A stretch of DNA of 64,000 nt from positions 242,008 through 306,007 of the forward strand of contig JAIOPG010000007.1 of assembly GCA_021414025.1 (NCBI GenBank), given 5' to 3'. This document shows, in pieces, positions 9,238 through 17,315 of the stretch. Numbering within the stretch: position 1 is the first letter of the stretch; each line of letters opens with the position of its first letter. The notes below the pieces were generated by a model that saw only the letters and a list, made by a program, of their open reading frames with translations, did not search any database and was not told the origin of the DNA. The position numbers were made by a program, and so were the translations under genes. This DNA is from Planctomycetota bacterium. Its GTDB lineage: Bacteria > Planctomycetota > Phycisphaerae > Phycisphaerales > SM1A02.

Positions 9238-10761
9238 TCAGGTATTTCCTTCGGCTTCGTCCTTGAGGGACGGCATGGGTTTCAACATGTCGGGTCCATT
9301 CTTCTCGAAGGCGTCCCGGCCCGGCACCGGAATTTCCGCCGTCTCCCAGCCCCCGCCGAGCGTGCGGTAGAGGTCGACCAGATTCTGGGCCGCCAGTCCC
9401 CGCGCCTGCATGTAGCCCGACTCCGCCTGAAGCACGATCTGCTGGTAGGACAGCAGATTGGTCAGATCGATGGTGCCCGACTTGTAGCGCGCGAAGACCA
9501 GCTTGAATCCGGTCTCCACATCGCTCAGGCCGCTTTGAAAGTCTCTCATCTGGCGCAATGCCCCGCCGTAGTTGCCCAGCGCCGACTGCACCTCGCTTGC
9601 CGCCTTCAGCACCGTCTCCTTCCAGCGAATGGCCAGACGGAAGGCGATGGCCTGCCTCTGACTCACCTGACTGGTGACGAGTCCGCCATTGAAGAAGTTC
9701 CAGGAAATCTTGGGCCCGAAGGCATACACCTGGTTCGACCAATTTCCCAGCCCCGCGAAATCAGTGGCGGCGATGGAAAAGTCTCCCTGAATGGTGAGCT
9801 CGGGGTAGTAGCCCGCCTCGGCCACGCCGATCTCGGCGGTCGCCGCAGCCAGGTCCATCTCGGCGCTGAGAATGTCGGCGCGGCGGCGGATCAGGTCGGC
9901 GGGAATGCCGATGTCCACCATGCCTTCCGGCAGCGGAATGGCGGCGGTCTGGCGCAGCTCGTCCTGCATGGGACCGGGCGACTCGCCCAGCAGCACGCTC
10001 AGGCCGTTGCATTGCTGCTGGATCGACGCCTCCAACTTGGGAACCATGGCCCGCGAGACGGCCAGCTGCGCCGCGGCCTGCGAAAGATCGATCTGCGACA
10101 CGACCTTCGCCTTGTACTTGCTCGTGACCACCTTGAACACCTGCTCCAGCAGGTCCACGTTCATCTTCGCCAGCCCCAGCTCGGCCTGATACGTTCGTAC
10201 CGCCAGGTAGGCGCTGGCGACATCGGAGCGGACCGCGACCAGCGCGGAACGCCACGCCTGGACCGATCCTTCCAGTCGCGCCTTGGAGGCCTCCATGCCG
10301 CGGCGGATCTTGCCGAAAAGATCGATCTCCCAGCTCGTCATCATCGCCCCCTCGCTCCAATAGTTGAACGGCGTGTCCGGCGTGAGGGCGCCTTGGTTGA
10401 GAGCCCGGTTGGAAAGAACGCGGGCGTAGCTGGCGTCCAGGCTGATGGAGGGAAAGAGCTTGCTGAAGGAGATGCCGTAGCCCGAGCGGTAGGCCGCGAT
10501 GTTCATCGCCGCCTGCTGCAGGTTGAGGTTGCCCTTCTCGGCGCGCTCGATGAGGCTGGTGAGCACCGGATCGTTGTAGTTCTTCCACCACCCTTCGAGC
10601 TCCGCCTCCCGGGCCTGCGATGGCGCGCCCTCGACGGGCCGGAAGGGCTCCATCGGGATCGGCTTGGGCCGCTCGTAGTCGGGGCCGACCATGCAGGAAA
10701 CCGCAAGAAAGAGCGACACCCCGACCATCGTTCTCCATGCATGTCGCTTCCGAAAAATCAT
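9238..10761 (-). CDS. Outer membrane efflux lipoprotein, NodT/OprM family
   Basis: The 507-residue TolC-like protein forms the outer-membrane and periplasmic tunnel of the tripartite pump. A short signal peptide leads to the lipobox LAVSC, followed by MVGPDYERPKP, the typical mature N-terminus of NodT proteins. The rest consists of two repeats of long helices with beta-strand pairs. I chose ATG 10761 because it gives a proper lipoprotein signal and because a -10 hexamer (TATGCT) lies 8 nt upstream. A longer frame to 10833 has no support. It is the first gene of the efflux operon, and the downstream adaptor gene begins after a 1-base gap. Confidence 0.93.
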   Translation of the reverse strand: MIFRKRHAWRTMVGVSLFLAVSCMVGPDYERPKPIPMEPFRPVEGAPSQAREAELEGWWKNYNDPVLTSLIERAEKGNLNLQQAAMNIAAYRSGYGISFSKLFPSISLDASYARVLSNRALNQGALTPDTPFNYWSEGAMMTSWEIDLFGKIRRGMEASKARLEGSVQAWRSALVAVRSDVASAYLAVRTYQAELGLAKMNVDLLEQVFKVVTSKYKAKVVSQIDLSQAAAQLAVSRAMVPKLEASIQQQCNGLSVLLGESPGPMQDELRQTAAIPLPEGMVDIGIPADLIRRRADILSAEMDLAAATAEIGVAEAGYYPELTIQGDFSIAATDFAGLGNWSNQVYAFGPKISWNFFNGGLVTSQVSQRQAIAFRLAIRWKETVLKAASEVQSALGNYGGALRQMRDFQSGLSDVETGFKLVFARYKSGTIDLTNLLSYQQIVLQAESGYMQARGLAAQNLVDLYRTLGGGWETAEIPVPGRDAFEKNGPDMLKPMPSLKDEAEGNT

Positions 10762-10769
10762 CGCGAGGG

Positions 10770-10775
10770 AGCATA
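10770..10775 (-). promoter_or_regulatory. -10 element (TATGCT) of the efflux operon
   Basis: TATGCT on the minus strand ends 8 nt before ATG 10761, which predicts a leaderless transcript. No convincing -35 was seen. Confidence 0.5.
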
Positions 10776-10852
10776 CCGGGAGGCCGCGCGATTGGCGAAC
10801 GAGAGCAACGCCGCACGGCCTCATGAAATCCAAACGCGATGCGCCCGCCCGC

Positions 10853-10858
10853 TAGACT
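10853..10858 (+). promoter_or_regulatory. -10 element (TAGACT) 9 nt before the PqiA-like gene
   Basis: TAGACT is followed by 9 nt and then ATG 10868, which predicts a 5' UTR of 0-3 nt. Confidence 0.5.
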
Positions 10859-10867
10859 GCCCACCGC

Positions 10868-11923
10868 ATGGCGATCAAGCACGAGGACAGTCTGCTGCAC
10901 CAGAGCGGCATCGTCGGATGGATCTACCTCGTCGTGCTTTTGATGACCTTCTGCATCCAGACTCTGGCCCTCTTCGTGCCCTTCATGTCCATCGACGTGA
11001 TTCTGGTCGGCAGCGATGTCTATTCCCTGCCCCATTCCGTCAAGCTGATGTGGCAGTCCGAGCTCTACATCGTGGCGATCCTGATCGCTTTCTTCAGCAT
11101 CACCTTTCCTTTCCTGAAGCTGGCTTCGCTGCTGCTGATCTGGATCGCGGTCCCACCCACCCACAATCGGAAACGGGTCCTGCACTGGCTCGGCCTGCTG
11201 GGCAAATGGTCCATGCTCGACCCCTTCATCGTGATCCTGCTCATCGTCCTGGCCACCGACCAGTGGGCGGTGTCCACCCAGACCTTCTCCGGGGTCTACC
11301 TCTTTCTCGCCGGCATCGCCTCGGCCATCACGCTCTCCACGGTGGCGATGCAGGTGGACCGGGCGTTCAATCCGGCCCACAAGCACACCTACATGAAGGT
11401 CGCCGATCCCGACCGAAAGACGGTGCTGATCCGGGCCAGTGGATGGCTCGGCATTGCCGGCCCCACGACGGTCGCGATCTCCGGCGTCTGCTTCCTGATC
11501 GCGCTCATCACACCTTTCTTCCAACTCGACCAGTTTCTGCTGTCCAGCGACAGCTATTCGATTCTCTCCAGCGTGACGGCGCTGATCCAGTCGAAGCAGC
11601 CCGCGCTGGCGGCGCTGGTCGCCATCACGCTGATCATCGCCCCGGGCATGGCGCTGGTGCAGCAGGTCTGGATCTGGGTCACCCCGGCCACGGCCGCCAT
11701 GCACCACTCGCGCAACCGGCGGCTTCGCATCCTGCATGAATGGTGCATGCTCGAGGTCTTTGCCCTGGGTCTGCTCCTCTTTCTCTGGGAAGGCAAGGCG
11801 CTGATGAACACGGAGGTCCGGGCGGGACTCTGGATCATCACCACCACCATCGTGATCTACTACTCGGGCAGCTTCGTCAGCCTGGTGGCCCTGGAGCGGA
11901 TCACCAAGCGCATGTGCGATTGA
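10868..11923 (+). CDS. Paraquat-inducible protein A (PqiA/YebS)-like membrane protein
   Basis: The 351-residue integral membrane protein contains two tandem four-helix units, as in the PqiA family. The first holds FPFLKLASLLLIW and GKWSMLDPFIVILL. The second holds the related HEWCMLEVFALGLLLF. PqiA-type proteins act in the inner membrane, next to MCE-domain proteins that shuttle lipids to the outer membrane. No MCE (PqiB) gene is adjacent here, and the zinc-ribbon cysteines of enterobacterial PqiA are missing. The family assignment is good; the physiological role here is open. Confidence 0.8.
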   Translation: MAIKHEDSLLHQSGIVGWIYLVVLLMTFCIQTLALFVPFMSIDVILVGSDVYSLPHSVKLMWQSELYIVAILIAFFSITFPFLKLASLLLIWIAVPPTHNRKRVLHWLGLLGKWSMLDPFIVILLIVLATDQWAVSTQTFSGVYLFLAGIASAITLSTVAMQVDRAFNPAHKHTYMKVADPDRKTVLIRASGWLGIAGPTTVAISGVCFLIALITPFFQLDQFLLSSDSYSILSSVTALIQSKQPALAALVAITLIIAPGMALVQQVWIWVTPATAAMHHSRNRRLRILHEWCMLEVFALGLLLFLWEGKALMNTEVRAGLWIITTTIVIYYSGSFVSLVALERITKRMCD

Positions 11924-11962
11924 GCGGGGCTGCCCAGGCGCCGCCGGCGCGCCGCTGCGAAT

Positions 11963-13189
11963 TCACATCGCGAACTTGCGCTTGAGCGCGGCCAGCGCGC
12001 CGACGAGCTTCTCGATGTGGGCCGGCTCGTGGGCGGCGCTCACCTGCACGCGCAGGCGGGCGTGGCCCTCGGGCACCACCGGATAGCCGAAGCCGATGAC
12101 GAAGACGCCCAGTTCGAGCAGCCCGCGGCTCATGGCGATGGCCTTGGCGGTGTCGTGCACGATGATCGGGCAGATGGCGGTCTCGCTCTGGAGCACGGTG
12201 AATCCCGCCTTGCGGATCCCCTCGCGCACCGCGGCGACGTTGCCGCGCAGCTTGGCCACGCGCTGCGGCTCGCGCTCCAGGATCTCGATGGCGCGATTGG
12301 CGCTGCAGGCGATCGTGGCCGGCAAGGCGTTGGAAAACAAGGTCGGCCGGCCGCGCTGCACCAGCAGGGTCATGGCCTCGCGGCTTCCGGCGATGTAGCC
12401 GCCGGCGCCGCCGCCCAGCGCCTTGCCCAGCGTCCCGGTGAAATAGTCGATCTTGGTCGCGGGCATCTTCCAGTGCTCATGCGTGCCGCGGCCCGTGGCC
12501 CCCATGACGCCGGTGCCGTGGCTGTCGTCCACCACCAGTTTGGCGCCGAAGCCGTCGCACACCGCGCGGAGCTCCGGAAGATTGGCGACGCTGCCCTCCA
12601 TGCTGAAGACGCCGTCGGTCACCACCCAGAGCGTCCCGGTGCATTCGGGATTTCCGCGCAGCTCCTCAAGCTTCGCCGCCAGCGACTTGGCGTCGCCATT
12701 CTTGTAGACGCCGCGCAGCAGACCCTTCTTGATGCTGACCGCAAGCCGGATGCCGTCGATGATGCTGGCGTGGTTGAGCTCGTCGGAGACGATGGCGTCG
12801 CCGGGCTCGCAGAGCGTCGGGAAGATCGCCTCGTTGGCGTTCCAGCAGCTGGTGAAGGTGTAGCTGGACTCCACGCCGTAGAATCGCGCGATCGTGGCCT
12901 CGAGTTTTTCATGGCAGTCGAAGTTGCCGCAGATGAAGCGCACGCTCGCGGTGCCGGCGCCGTATTTCCGCAGCCCGTCGACGCCCGCCTGGACCACTTC
13001 GGGATGGTTGGCCAGCCCCAGGTAGTTGTTGCTGCAGAAGCACGCCACCTCGCCGTAGCCGCGGAGCTTGATGGTGGCGTCCATCGGTCCTTCGATGGTC
13101 TGCAGCGTTTTCAACTGCCCGCTCTGCTCCAGCTGCTGGAGGATCTGATGGGTGCGGCTCTCGAAGCTCGATGTGGTGGCGGTGCTCAT
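11963..13189 (-). CDS. kbl: Glycine C-acetyltransferase (2-amino-3-ketobutyrate CoA ligase)
   Basis: This PLP enzyme of the alpha-oxoamine synthase family splits 2-amino-3-oxobutyrate with CoA into glycine and acetyl-CoA, the second step of threonine catabolism. The 408 residues include NNYLGLANHP, the PLP-stacking HASIIDG region, DDSHGTGVMG, and the Schiff-base lysine in GTLGKALGG (Lys 256). ATG 13189 has a Shine-Dalgarno AGAGG about 10 nt upstream, so the in-frame extension to 13279 is rejected. It lies directly downstream of the threonine dehydrogenase gene (28-base gap) in the same minus-strand operon, which strongly supports the assignment. Confidence 0.93.
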   Translation of the reverse strand: MSTATTSSFESRTHQILQQLEQSGQLKTLQTIEGPMDATIKLRGYGEVACFCSNNYLGLANHPEVVQAGVDGLRKYGAGTASVRFICGNFDCHEKLEATIARFYGVESSYTFTSCWNANEAIFPTLCEPGDAIVSDELNHASIIDGIRLAVSIKKGLLRGVYKNGDAKSLAAKLEELRGNPECTGTLWVVTDGVFSMEGSVANLPELRAVCDGFGAKLVVDDSHGTGVMGATGRGTHEHWKMPATKIDYFTGTLGKALGGGAGGYIAGSREAMTLLVQRGRPTLFSNALPATIACSANRAIEILEREPQRVAKLRGNVAAVREGIRKAGFTVLQSETAICPIIVHDTAKAIAMSRGLLELGVFVIGFGYPVVPEGHARLRVQVSAAHEPAHIEKLVGALAALKRKFAM

Positions 13190-13217
13190 GAAATCTGCCT
13201 CTTTCGATTCGATCGGA

Positions 13218-14288
13218 TCATTTCGCGGCGTAGCGGCTGCGGACCGCGGGCACCAGGTAGTGCTCGAAGGCGCTCTCAAGAGTGTGCAGCGGCCTCCAGT
13301 TCCAGTCGCGCCGCGCCGCCGAGTCGTCGATGTCCTCGGGCCAGCTGTCGATGATGGACTGGCGGCCCGGATCCGGCGCGAAGGAGATCTTGGCCGACGG
13401 GAAATACTTTTTCACGATCCGCTCGAAGTCCGCCGCGGTCGGCGAGAATCCCGCGACGTTGTAGACGCTCCGCGTCAGGCTCTTCTTGGGGGCGTTGGAA
13501 AGCTGCATCAGCGAGCCCACCGCTTCGGGCATGGTCATGAAGGGAATCCGGCTGTCGGGGCGCACGAAGCAGGCGTAGGGCCGACCCTGCGCCGCAGCGT
13601 GGACCATTTCCGGTCCGTAGTCGCTGGTGCCTCCGGCGGGCACCGTGTCGGCGCTCATGATGCCGGGGAAGCGGATCGAGCGGAAGTCGATGGACTGCGC
13701 CGCCCGGTCCTTCGCCAGCTTGCGGTAGTGCTCCTGGTAGTAGCGGCCCAGGTGCTCCCCCGCCAGCTTGTTGATGCCGTACATCGTGTGCGGCTCCAAA
13801 TATTGGTCCTCGCGAACGGACTTGGCGCGCTTCTTCTCCTCCAGCGAGGGCAGCCCATAGGCGGCGATGGAACTTGGAAAGAGGAACTTCACGCTGCGGC
13901 CGTGGCTTCGCGCCTGCTCGGACGCCAGCTTGAGCAGGTTCAACGTGCCGACCACGTTCACCTGGTGGGCCGTTTCCGGGGCGAACTCGCCGCGGGTGGA
14001 AAGCAGCGCCGCCAGATGGAAGACCTCGTCCACTTCGTACATCGCCAGCAGGCGCTCCAGCAGCGAGTGATCGCAGATGTCGCCGACAAAGGCGTTGTCG
14101 CAATGCGCGCGGATGCCGGGAGCCAGTTCGCGGATGTCCACGGCGACCACGCTGCTGCCGCCGCGGGCCGCCAGCAGTTCGATGAGCGCGTGGCCCAGCT
14201 CGCCGCCGGCACCGGTGACCAGGATGGCCTTGCGACGCTGCAGTCCGCTCGCGGACGCGCTCTCTGCTGCGGGTGCGGTGGTTTTCAT
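13218..14288 (-). CDS. tdh: L-threonine 3-dehydrogenase, NAD-dependent epimerase (SDR) type
   Basis: This extended short-chain dehydrogenase should oxidise L-threonine to 2-amino-3-oxobutyrate with NAD+. The 356 residues carry a Rossmann motif GAGGELG (26-32), acidic residue D51 for NAD, catalytic Ser 140 and the YxxxK pair (Tyr 170, Lys 174). The stretch RFPGIMSADTVPAGGTSDY is typical of the UDP-galactose-epimerase-like threonine dehydrogenases. Its neighbour kbl catalyses the following step and lies 28 bases downstream. It is not the zinc-dependent alcohol-dehydrogenase type found in E. coli. The upstream gene ends 10 bases before this start. Confidence 0.9.
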   Translation of the reverse strand: MKTTAPAAESASASGLQRRKAILVTGAGGELGHALIELLAARGGSSVVAVDIRELAPGIRAHCDNAFVGDICDHSLLERLLAMYEVDEVFHLAALLSTRGEFAPETAHQVNVVGTLNLLKLASEQARSHGRSVKFLFPSSIAAYGLPSLEEKKRAKSVREDQYLEPHTMYGINKLAGEHLGRYYQEHYRKLAKDRAAQSIDFRSIRFPGIMSADTVPAGGTSDYGPEMVHAAAQGRPYACFVRPDSRIPFMTMPEAVGSLMQLSNAPKKSLTRSVYNVAGFSPTAADFERIVKKYFPSAKISFAPDPGRQSIIDSWPEDIDDSAARRDWNWRPLHTLESAFEHYLVPAVRSRYAAK

Positions 14289-14298
14289 GGTTGCTTTC

Positions 14299-15273
14299 TC
14301 AGGCGACGCATTTGTACTTGGTCAGGATCTTCTTCGCCTTGAGCACGCTCTCGACTTCGTCGGCGGGACCCTTGTAGAGGATGGTCACCGGGCCGCGGAA
14401 GGTGCTCTTGCGCACGGTGCTCATGAGGTAGTCGGTCTTGAAGGTCGTGGACTCCCCGGTGGGAAGAAAGGCCAGATAGTCCGCGAGCACGGAGGCTGCA
14501 TAGGGAATGAGCATCTCGAGGCCGCGCGAACGGTTGTAGGTGTCCTTGTCGCTGACCTTCCAGGAATCGAAGGTGGGTTCGAGGCGGATCGCGGGATTCT
14601 TCAACTGCTCCATCAGCGCCGCCATGAAGGTGCCGTTGCTGGTGAGCCCGCCCGAGCATTGCGCCACCAGCGGAAGCCCGGCCTCGCTGGCCATCTTGAA
14701 GGCGAGGTTGGCCCCGGCGACGGCGCGCGGAAGCTGCTCCTCGTAGGTGCCCTCGCCGCGCAGATCGATCGCCAACCCGGTGCAGGAGAGCGCCGAGGCG
14801 ATGGCGCACCAGGGCTTCAATTTTTCGATCGCCGCGCTGCGGGCGCTCTCGTCGGCGGAGGCCAGCCCCGGACCGATCGCCGGATCGAGAAGGGTGCTGC
14901 GCACCTGACGCGCGTCGCACGCCGCGCGAAGGGTCTTGGCGGATGCCTCGGTGATGCCGGGCAGCAGCGGCGCGCTCCACTGGACGCGCGTCAGGCCGCA
15001 CTTGGAGGTCACGAATTCCGGGAAACTTTCGACCGTCACCGTGCCGTTTTTGAAGAGCCGGTGAAATGAGGCCTGTGACACCGCCAGCGGATTGAGCGCC
15101 GCCTGGGCCTGACGAGCCGCCGCCTTCTCCGGCGAAAGCGGCGCCTGGGTGTTTGGCGCGGGAGTGTTCGGCGCGCCCGGCGTGCTCTGCGCCGCCAACG
15201 GCGCCGCGGCGCAGGCAGCGGCGAAGAGGCCGACGGGCTTCAGGAGGTTTCCGATGAACAATCGTCGCTGCAT
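14299..15273 (-). CDS. Secreted TIM-barrel (xylose isomerase-like) protein
   Basis: The 324-residue product begins with MQRRLFIGN and a hydrophobic stretch ending in PLAAQ. The twin arginine followed by Leu-Phe suggests Tat export. After an Ala/Pro linker comes a domain with the alternating strand-helix pattern and RLEPTFDSWKV segment typical of sugar isomerase/AP-endonuclease-2-like TIM barrels. The substrate is unknown. ATG 15273 gives the signal peptide; the open frame extends to 15501 but the extra part is low-complexity Arg-rich sequence. The gene is in a row with a small membrane protein upstream and tdh-kbl downstream, so it may belong to the same transcript. Confidence 0.7.
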   Translation of the reverse strand: MQRRLFIGNLLKPVGLFAAACAAAPLAAQSTPGAPNTPAPNTQAPLSPEKAAARQAQAALNPLAVSQASFHRLFKNGTVTVESFPEFVTSKCGLTRVQWSAPLLPGITEASAKTLRAACDARQVRSTLLDPAIGPGLASADESARSAAIEKLKPWCAIASALSCTGLAIDLRGEGTYEEQLPRAVAGANLAFKMASEAGLPLVAQCSGGLTSNGTFMAALMEQLKNPAIRLEPTFDSWKVSDKDTYNRSRGLEMLIPYAASVLADYLAFLPTGESTTFKTDYLMSTVRKSTFRGPVTILYKGPADEVESVLKAKKILTKYKCVA

Positions 15274-15302
15274 CGCAGGGTCTCCGCGCGGGAGGAAGAG
15301 GC

Positions 15303-15602
15303 CTATTCGTGCGGGGTCTGGTGGGGATGGGCGAATCGCTCGGCGATGTCGTCCACGTTGGTCCACCGGTTCGCCTTCACGTGGACGATGGTGCTCACCA
15401 CCGCCAGCACCAGCGGCACCGCGCCGAAGGCCAGGAGCAGCTTCATCTGGTTGGTGTCCCGCAGCGAGTCGCCGACGATCACGCCGGCGAAGGCGGAGCA
15501 CGCACCGTAGAGGATTGCGTTGAGAATGAAGAGCCGGATGGCGTGCCGGAACCTCCGCGGATTATGCGGCGGAGCATGGTGAGAATTGGACGGATGGGTC
15601 AT
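15303..15602 (-). CDS. Small membrane protein, two transmembrane helices
   Basis: The 99-residue protein has a His/Pro-rich N-terminus, two hydrophobic helices (about residues 26-46 and 55-75) and a charged tail. I do not recognise the family. ATG 15602 is supported by a TATCCT -10 hexamer 7 nt upstream. It would be the first gene of the minus-strand set leading to tdh-kbl. Confidence 0.65.
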   Translation of the reverse strand: MTHPSNSHHAPPHNPRRFRHAIRLFILNAILYGACSAFAGVIVGDSLRDTNQMKLLLAFGAVPLVLAVVSTIVHVKANRWTNVDDIAERFAHPHQTPHE

Positions 15603-15609
15603 TTGGCCG

Positions 15610-15615
15610 AGGATA
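15610..15615 (-). promoter_or_regulatory. -10 element (TATCCT) of the 15.6 kb minus-strand operon
   Basis: TATCCT is followed by 7 nt and then ATG 15602; predicted leaderless head of the small membrane protein - TIM barrel - tdh - kbl row. Confidence 0.5.
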
Positions 15616-15733
15616 GCCGAAGGCATGACCGATCGCCCGTCGCGGCTCGGCGCGGCCTGAGTTTCGTCGCGGCGGCCGCGTCGCGTGGACCGCGCAGAAT
15701 TTCGTACTCTACGGGCGGCCGAATCCCAATCGA

Positions 15734-16285
15734 ATGAAATCCATCTCCGCCAAGTCCAACTCGATGCTGCGGGCCCTCGCCTTGTGCGGCCTCGGCGCCG
15801 CGCTGTCGCTGGCGGCCTGCTCCAGCCAGGTCAAGCAGGTCCCCGTCGCGACCGCATGGAAGGACATCGATGTCGCCGAGAGCGGCCTGAAGAAGGCGAC
15901 CAAGAAGCTTCAAGAGGCGCTGATGGGGGCGGCCAAGGACATGAACATCACCAATGCCGGCGACCTTGGCTCCAGTGCGCTGCGGCAGAACCTGCTCCGC
16001 GGCCTGCAGAAGATGCAGGCGGAATCCCCGGCCGCGGCCTCCTCGGCGCTGCTCGCCCGCACGCGCGTGCAGGGCGCGATCCAGGATCTGCGCCGCGACG
16101 CGGGCGCCCTGCAGGTGGGCATGATCGAGCTGGTCTCGGCGCTGCAGCGCGGCGAGACAAATCCGCCGGAGCGCGATGACATGTCCAAGACGATGTCGCG
16201 GATCAAGGTGGAGGCGGAGGGCGCCGTGGGGCTCATCAACTACGCGGAGCAGATCTCGGCGCAGCTGGAACGCCTGGGGAGCTGA
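15734..16285 (+). CDS. Helical lipoprotein of unknown function
   Basis: The 183-residue product has a signal peptide ending in a good lipobox, SLAACSS, so it should be an outer- or inner-membrane-anchored lipoprotein facing the periplasm. The mature part is almost entirely amphipathic helix with many Ala, Lys and Glu residues, compatible with a helical bundle or coiled coil. No family was recognised. The gene stands alone between the divergent small membrane gene and the SRAP/umuDC cassette. A possible -10 (TACTCT, 15705-15710) would give a short leader. Confidence 0.72.
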   Translation: MKSISAKSNSMLRALALCGLGAALSLAACSSQVKQVPVATAWKDIDVAESGLKKATKKLQEALMGAAKDMNITNAGDLGSSALRQNLLRGLQKMQAESPAAASSALLARTRVQGAIQDLRRDAGALQVGMIELVSALQRGETNPPERDDMSKTMSRIKVEAEGAVGLINYAEQISAQLERLGS

Positions 16286-16293
16286 TTCTTTCA

Positions 16294-16323
16294 TAAACTG
16301 CGACAGCCCCCGCAGCGGGCTGT
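16294..16323 (+). promoter_or_regulatory. Promoter and inverted repeat in front of the SRAP gene
   Basis: A TAAACT -10 candidate (16294-16299) is followed by an inverted repeat, ACAGCCC (16303-16309) and GGGCTGT (16317-16323). The repeat covers the predicted transcription start just before ATG 16330. Its position suits an operator for a repressor of this damage-response cassette. It does not match the E. coli LexA box. Confidence 0.45.
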
Positions 16324-16329
16324 GCCCCC

Positions 16330-16959
16330 ATGTGCAACAGATACAAACTCCGAGCCAAGCCGGATGAGTTCGTCGCGTACTTCGGTGCGTTGCAGGGATT
16401 GCCGCGCGAGCCGATCGTGGCCGAGTTCTTCCCGGGCAAATCGGTCCCCGTGATCGTGCAAGCAGCTGAGGGGCGAATGCTTCAGGAGATGACTTGGGGC
16501 TTTCCCCCATTCAAGGGATCGAAGCCGATCAACAACACGCGCGCGGAAACCGCAGCAACCAGCGCATTCTGGAAACGGCATCTTGGCACGCGCTGCGTTT
16601 TCCCGCTGTCGGAGGCGATCGAGTGGCAGCATCGCACCGACGAAGCGGGCCGACTGCGCAAGGTGCCCCACTCCATTGGATTTTCCGATGGGTGCATTGG
16701 GGCCGTGGCCGGAATATGGGCGGCGAAGGAAAGCGGCGCTGTGTGCTCGATGCTGACATGCCATGCGAACCGCGCTTGGGCTGAAATCCACAATGCAAAC
16801 CCCGGCGACCCGCGCATGGTGTGCTTCCTGCGGCAGCGCGAGGATGTGGAAGCATGGCTCGATGGGGTTCGGCCCTTTGCCGATGTGGCACAACGGCTTG
16901 GCCCGCTGCCGGATGAGCGCTCGCTTCTGGCCATTCGTCCGCTTGCCGCCAACGGCTGA
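16330..16959 (+). CDS. SOS response-associated peptidase (SRAP, YedK/HMCES family)
   Basis: SRAP proteins crosslink to abasic sites in single-stranded DNA through Cys 2, forming a stable thiazolidine that shields the lesion. The 209-residue product starts with the invariant MCNRY. It contains NNTRAET (Asn 69, Glu 73), SEAIEW (Glu 98), and CHANRAWAEIHN with the catalytic-type His 154. The usual H-D-R-M-P stretch is altered by a short insertion before RMV. It lies 35 bases upstream of a UmuD-like/UmuC pair, which fits co-expression during DNA damage. Base usage appears somewhat less biased than in the surrounding genes. Confidence 0.88.
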   Translation: MCNRYKLRAKPDEFVAYFGALQGLPREPIVAEFFPGKSVPVIVQAAEGRMLQEMTWGFPPFKGSKPINNTRAETAATSAFWKRHLGTRCVFPLSEAIEWQHRTDEAGRLRKVPHSIGFSDGCIGAVAGIWAAKESGAVCSMLTCHANRAWAEIHNANPGDPRMVCFLRQREDVEAWLDGVRPFADVAQRLGPLPDERSLLAIRPLAANG

Positions 16960-16994
16960 CTTTCCCAGGTCGTTTGTTAGGGTATTGTACGGGT

Positions 16995-17315
16995 ATGCAC
17001 ATCGTCATGCTGGGCAGAATTGGTGCCGGTTTTCCCCGCGCCTCCGAGGGGTACGAAGAGCAAGGCATCGACCTGCAAAAACTGCTGGTGACCCACCCGG
17101 CGTCCACCTTTTTCTTCCGAGTGGTTGGCGATTCGCACAAGGTGGACGGCGTGCCCAGCGGTGCCGTGCTTGTGGTGGATCGCAGTGTGACGCCGAAGCC
17201 CGGCCTGCTGGTGGTCTCCGCGCGCGATGGCGAGTTCATCGTGGAGCACCTGCGCGCCGGCGACGAAACGATGGTGCAGGGCGTCGTCACGGCGTCCATC
17301 GTGAGGCTGCGATGA
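16995..17315 (+). CDS. umuD: UmuD-like S24/LexA-fold protein lacking the catalytic lysine
   Basis: UmuD is processed by RecA-stimulated self-cleavage to UmuD', which with UmuC forms DNA polymerase V. The 106-residue product aligns along the UmuD core: GAGFP at the cleavage region (residues 10-14), LLVTHPASTFFFRV, GDS with the nucleophilic Ser 47, and VVDRS. The catalytic lysine normally found in the GEFTVK context is a Glu here (GEFIVEHL, Glu 84). The C-terminal strand region is shorter than in E. coli UmuD, and only about 11 residues precede the cleavage point. Self-cleavage is therefore doubtful, and the protein may be born in a UmuD'-like form. A TTG start 7 codons upstream is possible. 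It overlaps umuC by 4 bases (ATGA). Confidence 0.82.
   Translation: MHIVMLGRIGAGFPRASEGYEEQGIDLQKLLVTHPASTFFFRVVGDSHKVDGVPSGAVLVVDRSVTPKPGLLVVSARDGEFIVEHLRAGDETMVQGVVTASIVRLR

Noticed and set aside
16960-16994. LexA box upstream of umuD
   Set aside because: No CTGT-N8-ACAG or CGAAC-N4-GTTCG type motif is present in the 35-base gap.
16763-17311. N-terminal extension of umuC
   Set aside because: It runs through the SRAP end and the umuD gene in another frame; ATG 17312 gives the canonical polymerase start and an ATGA overlap.
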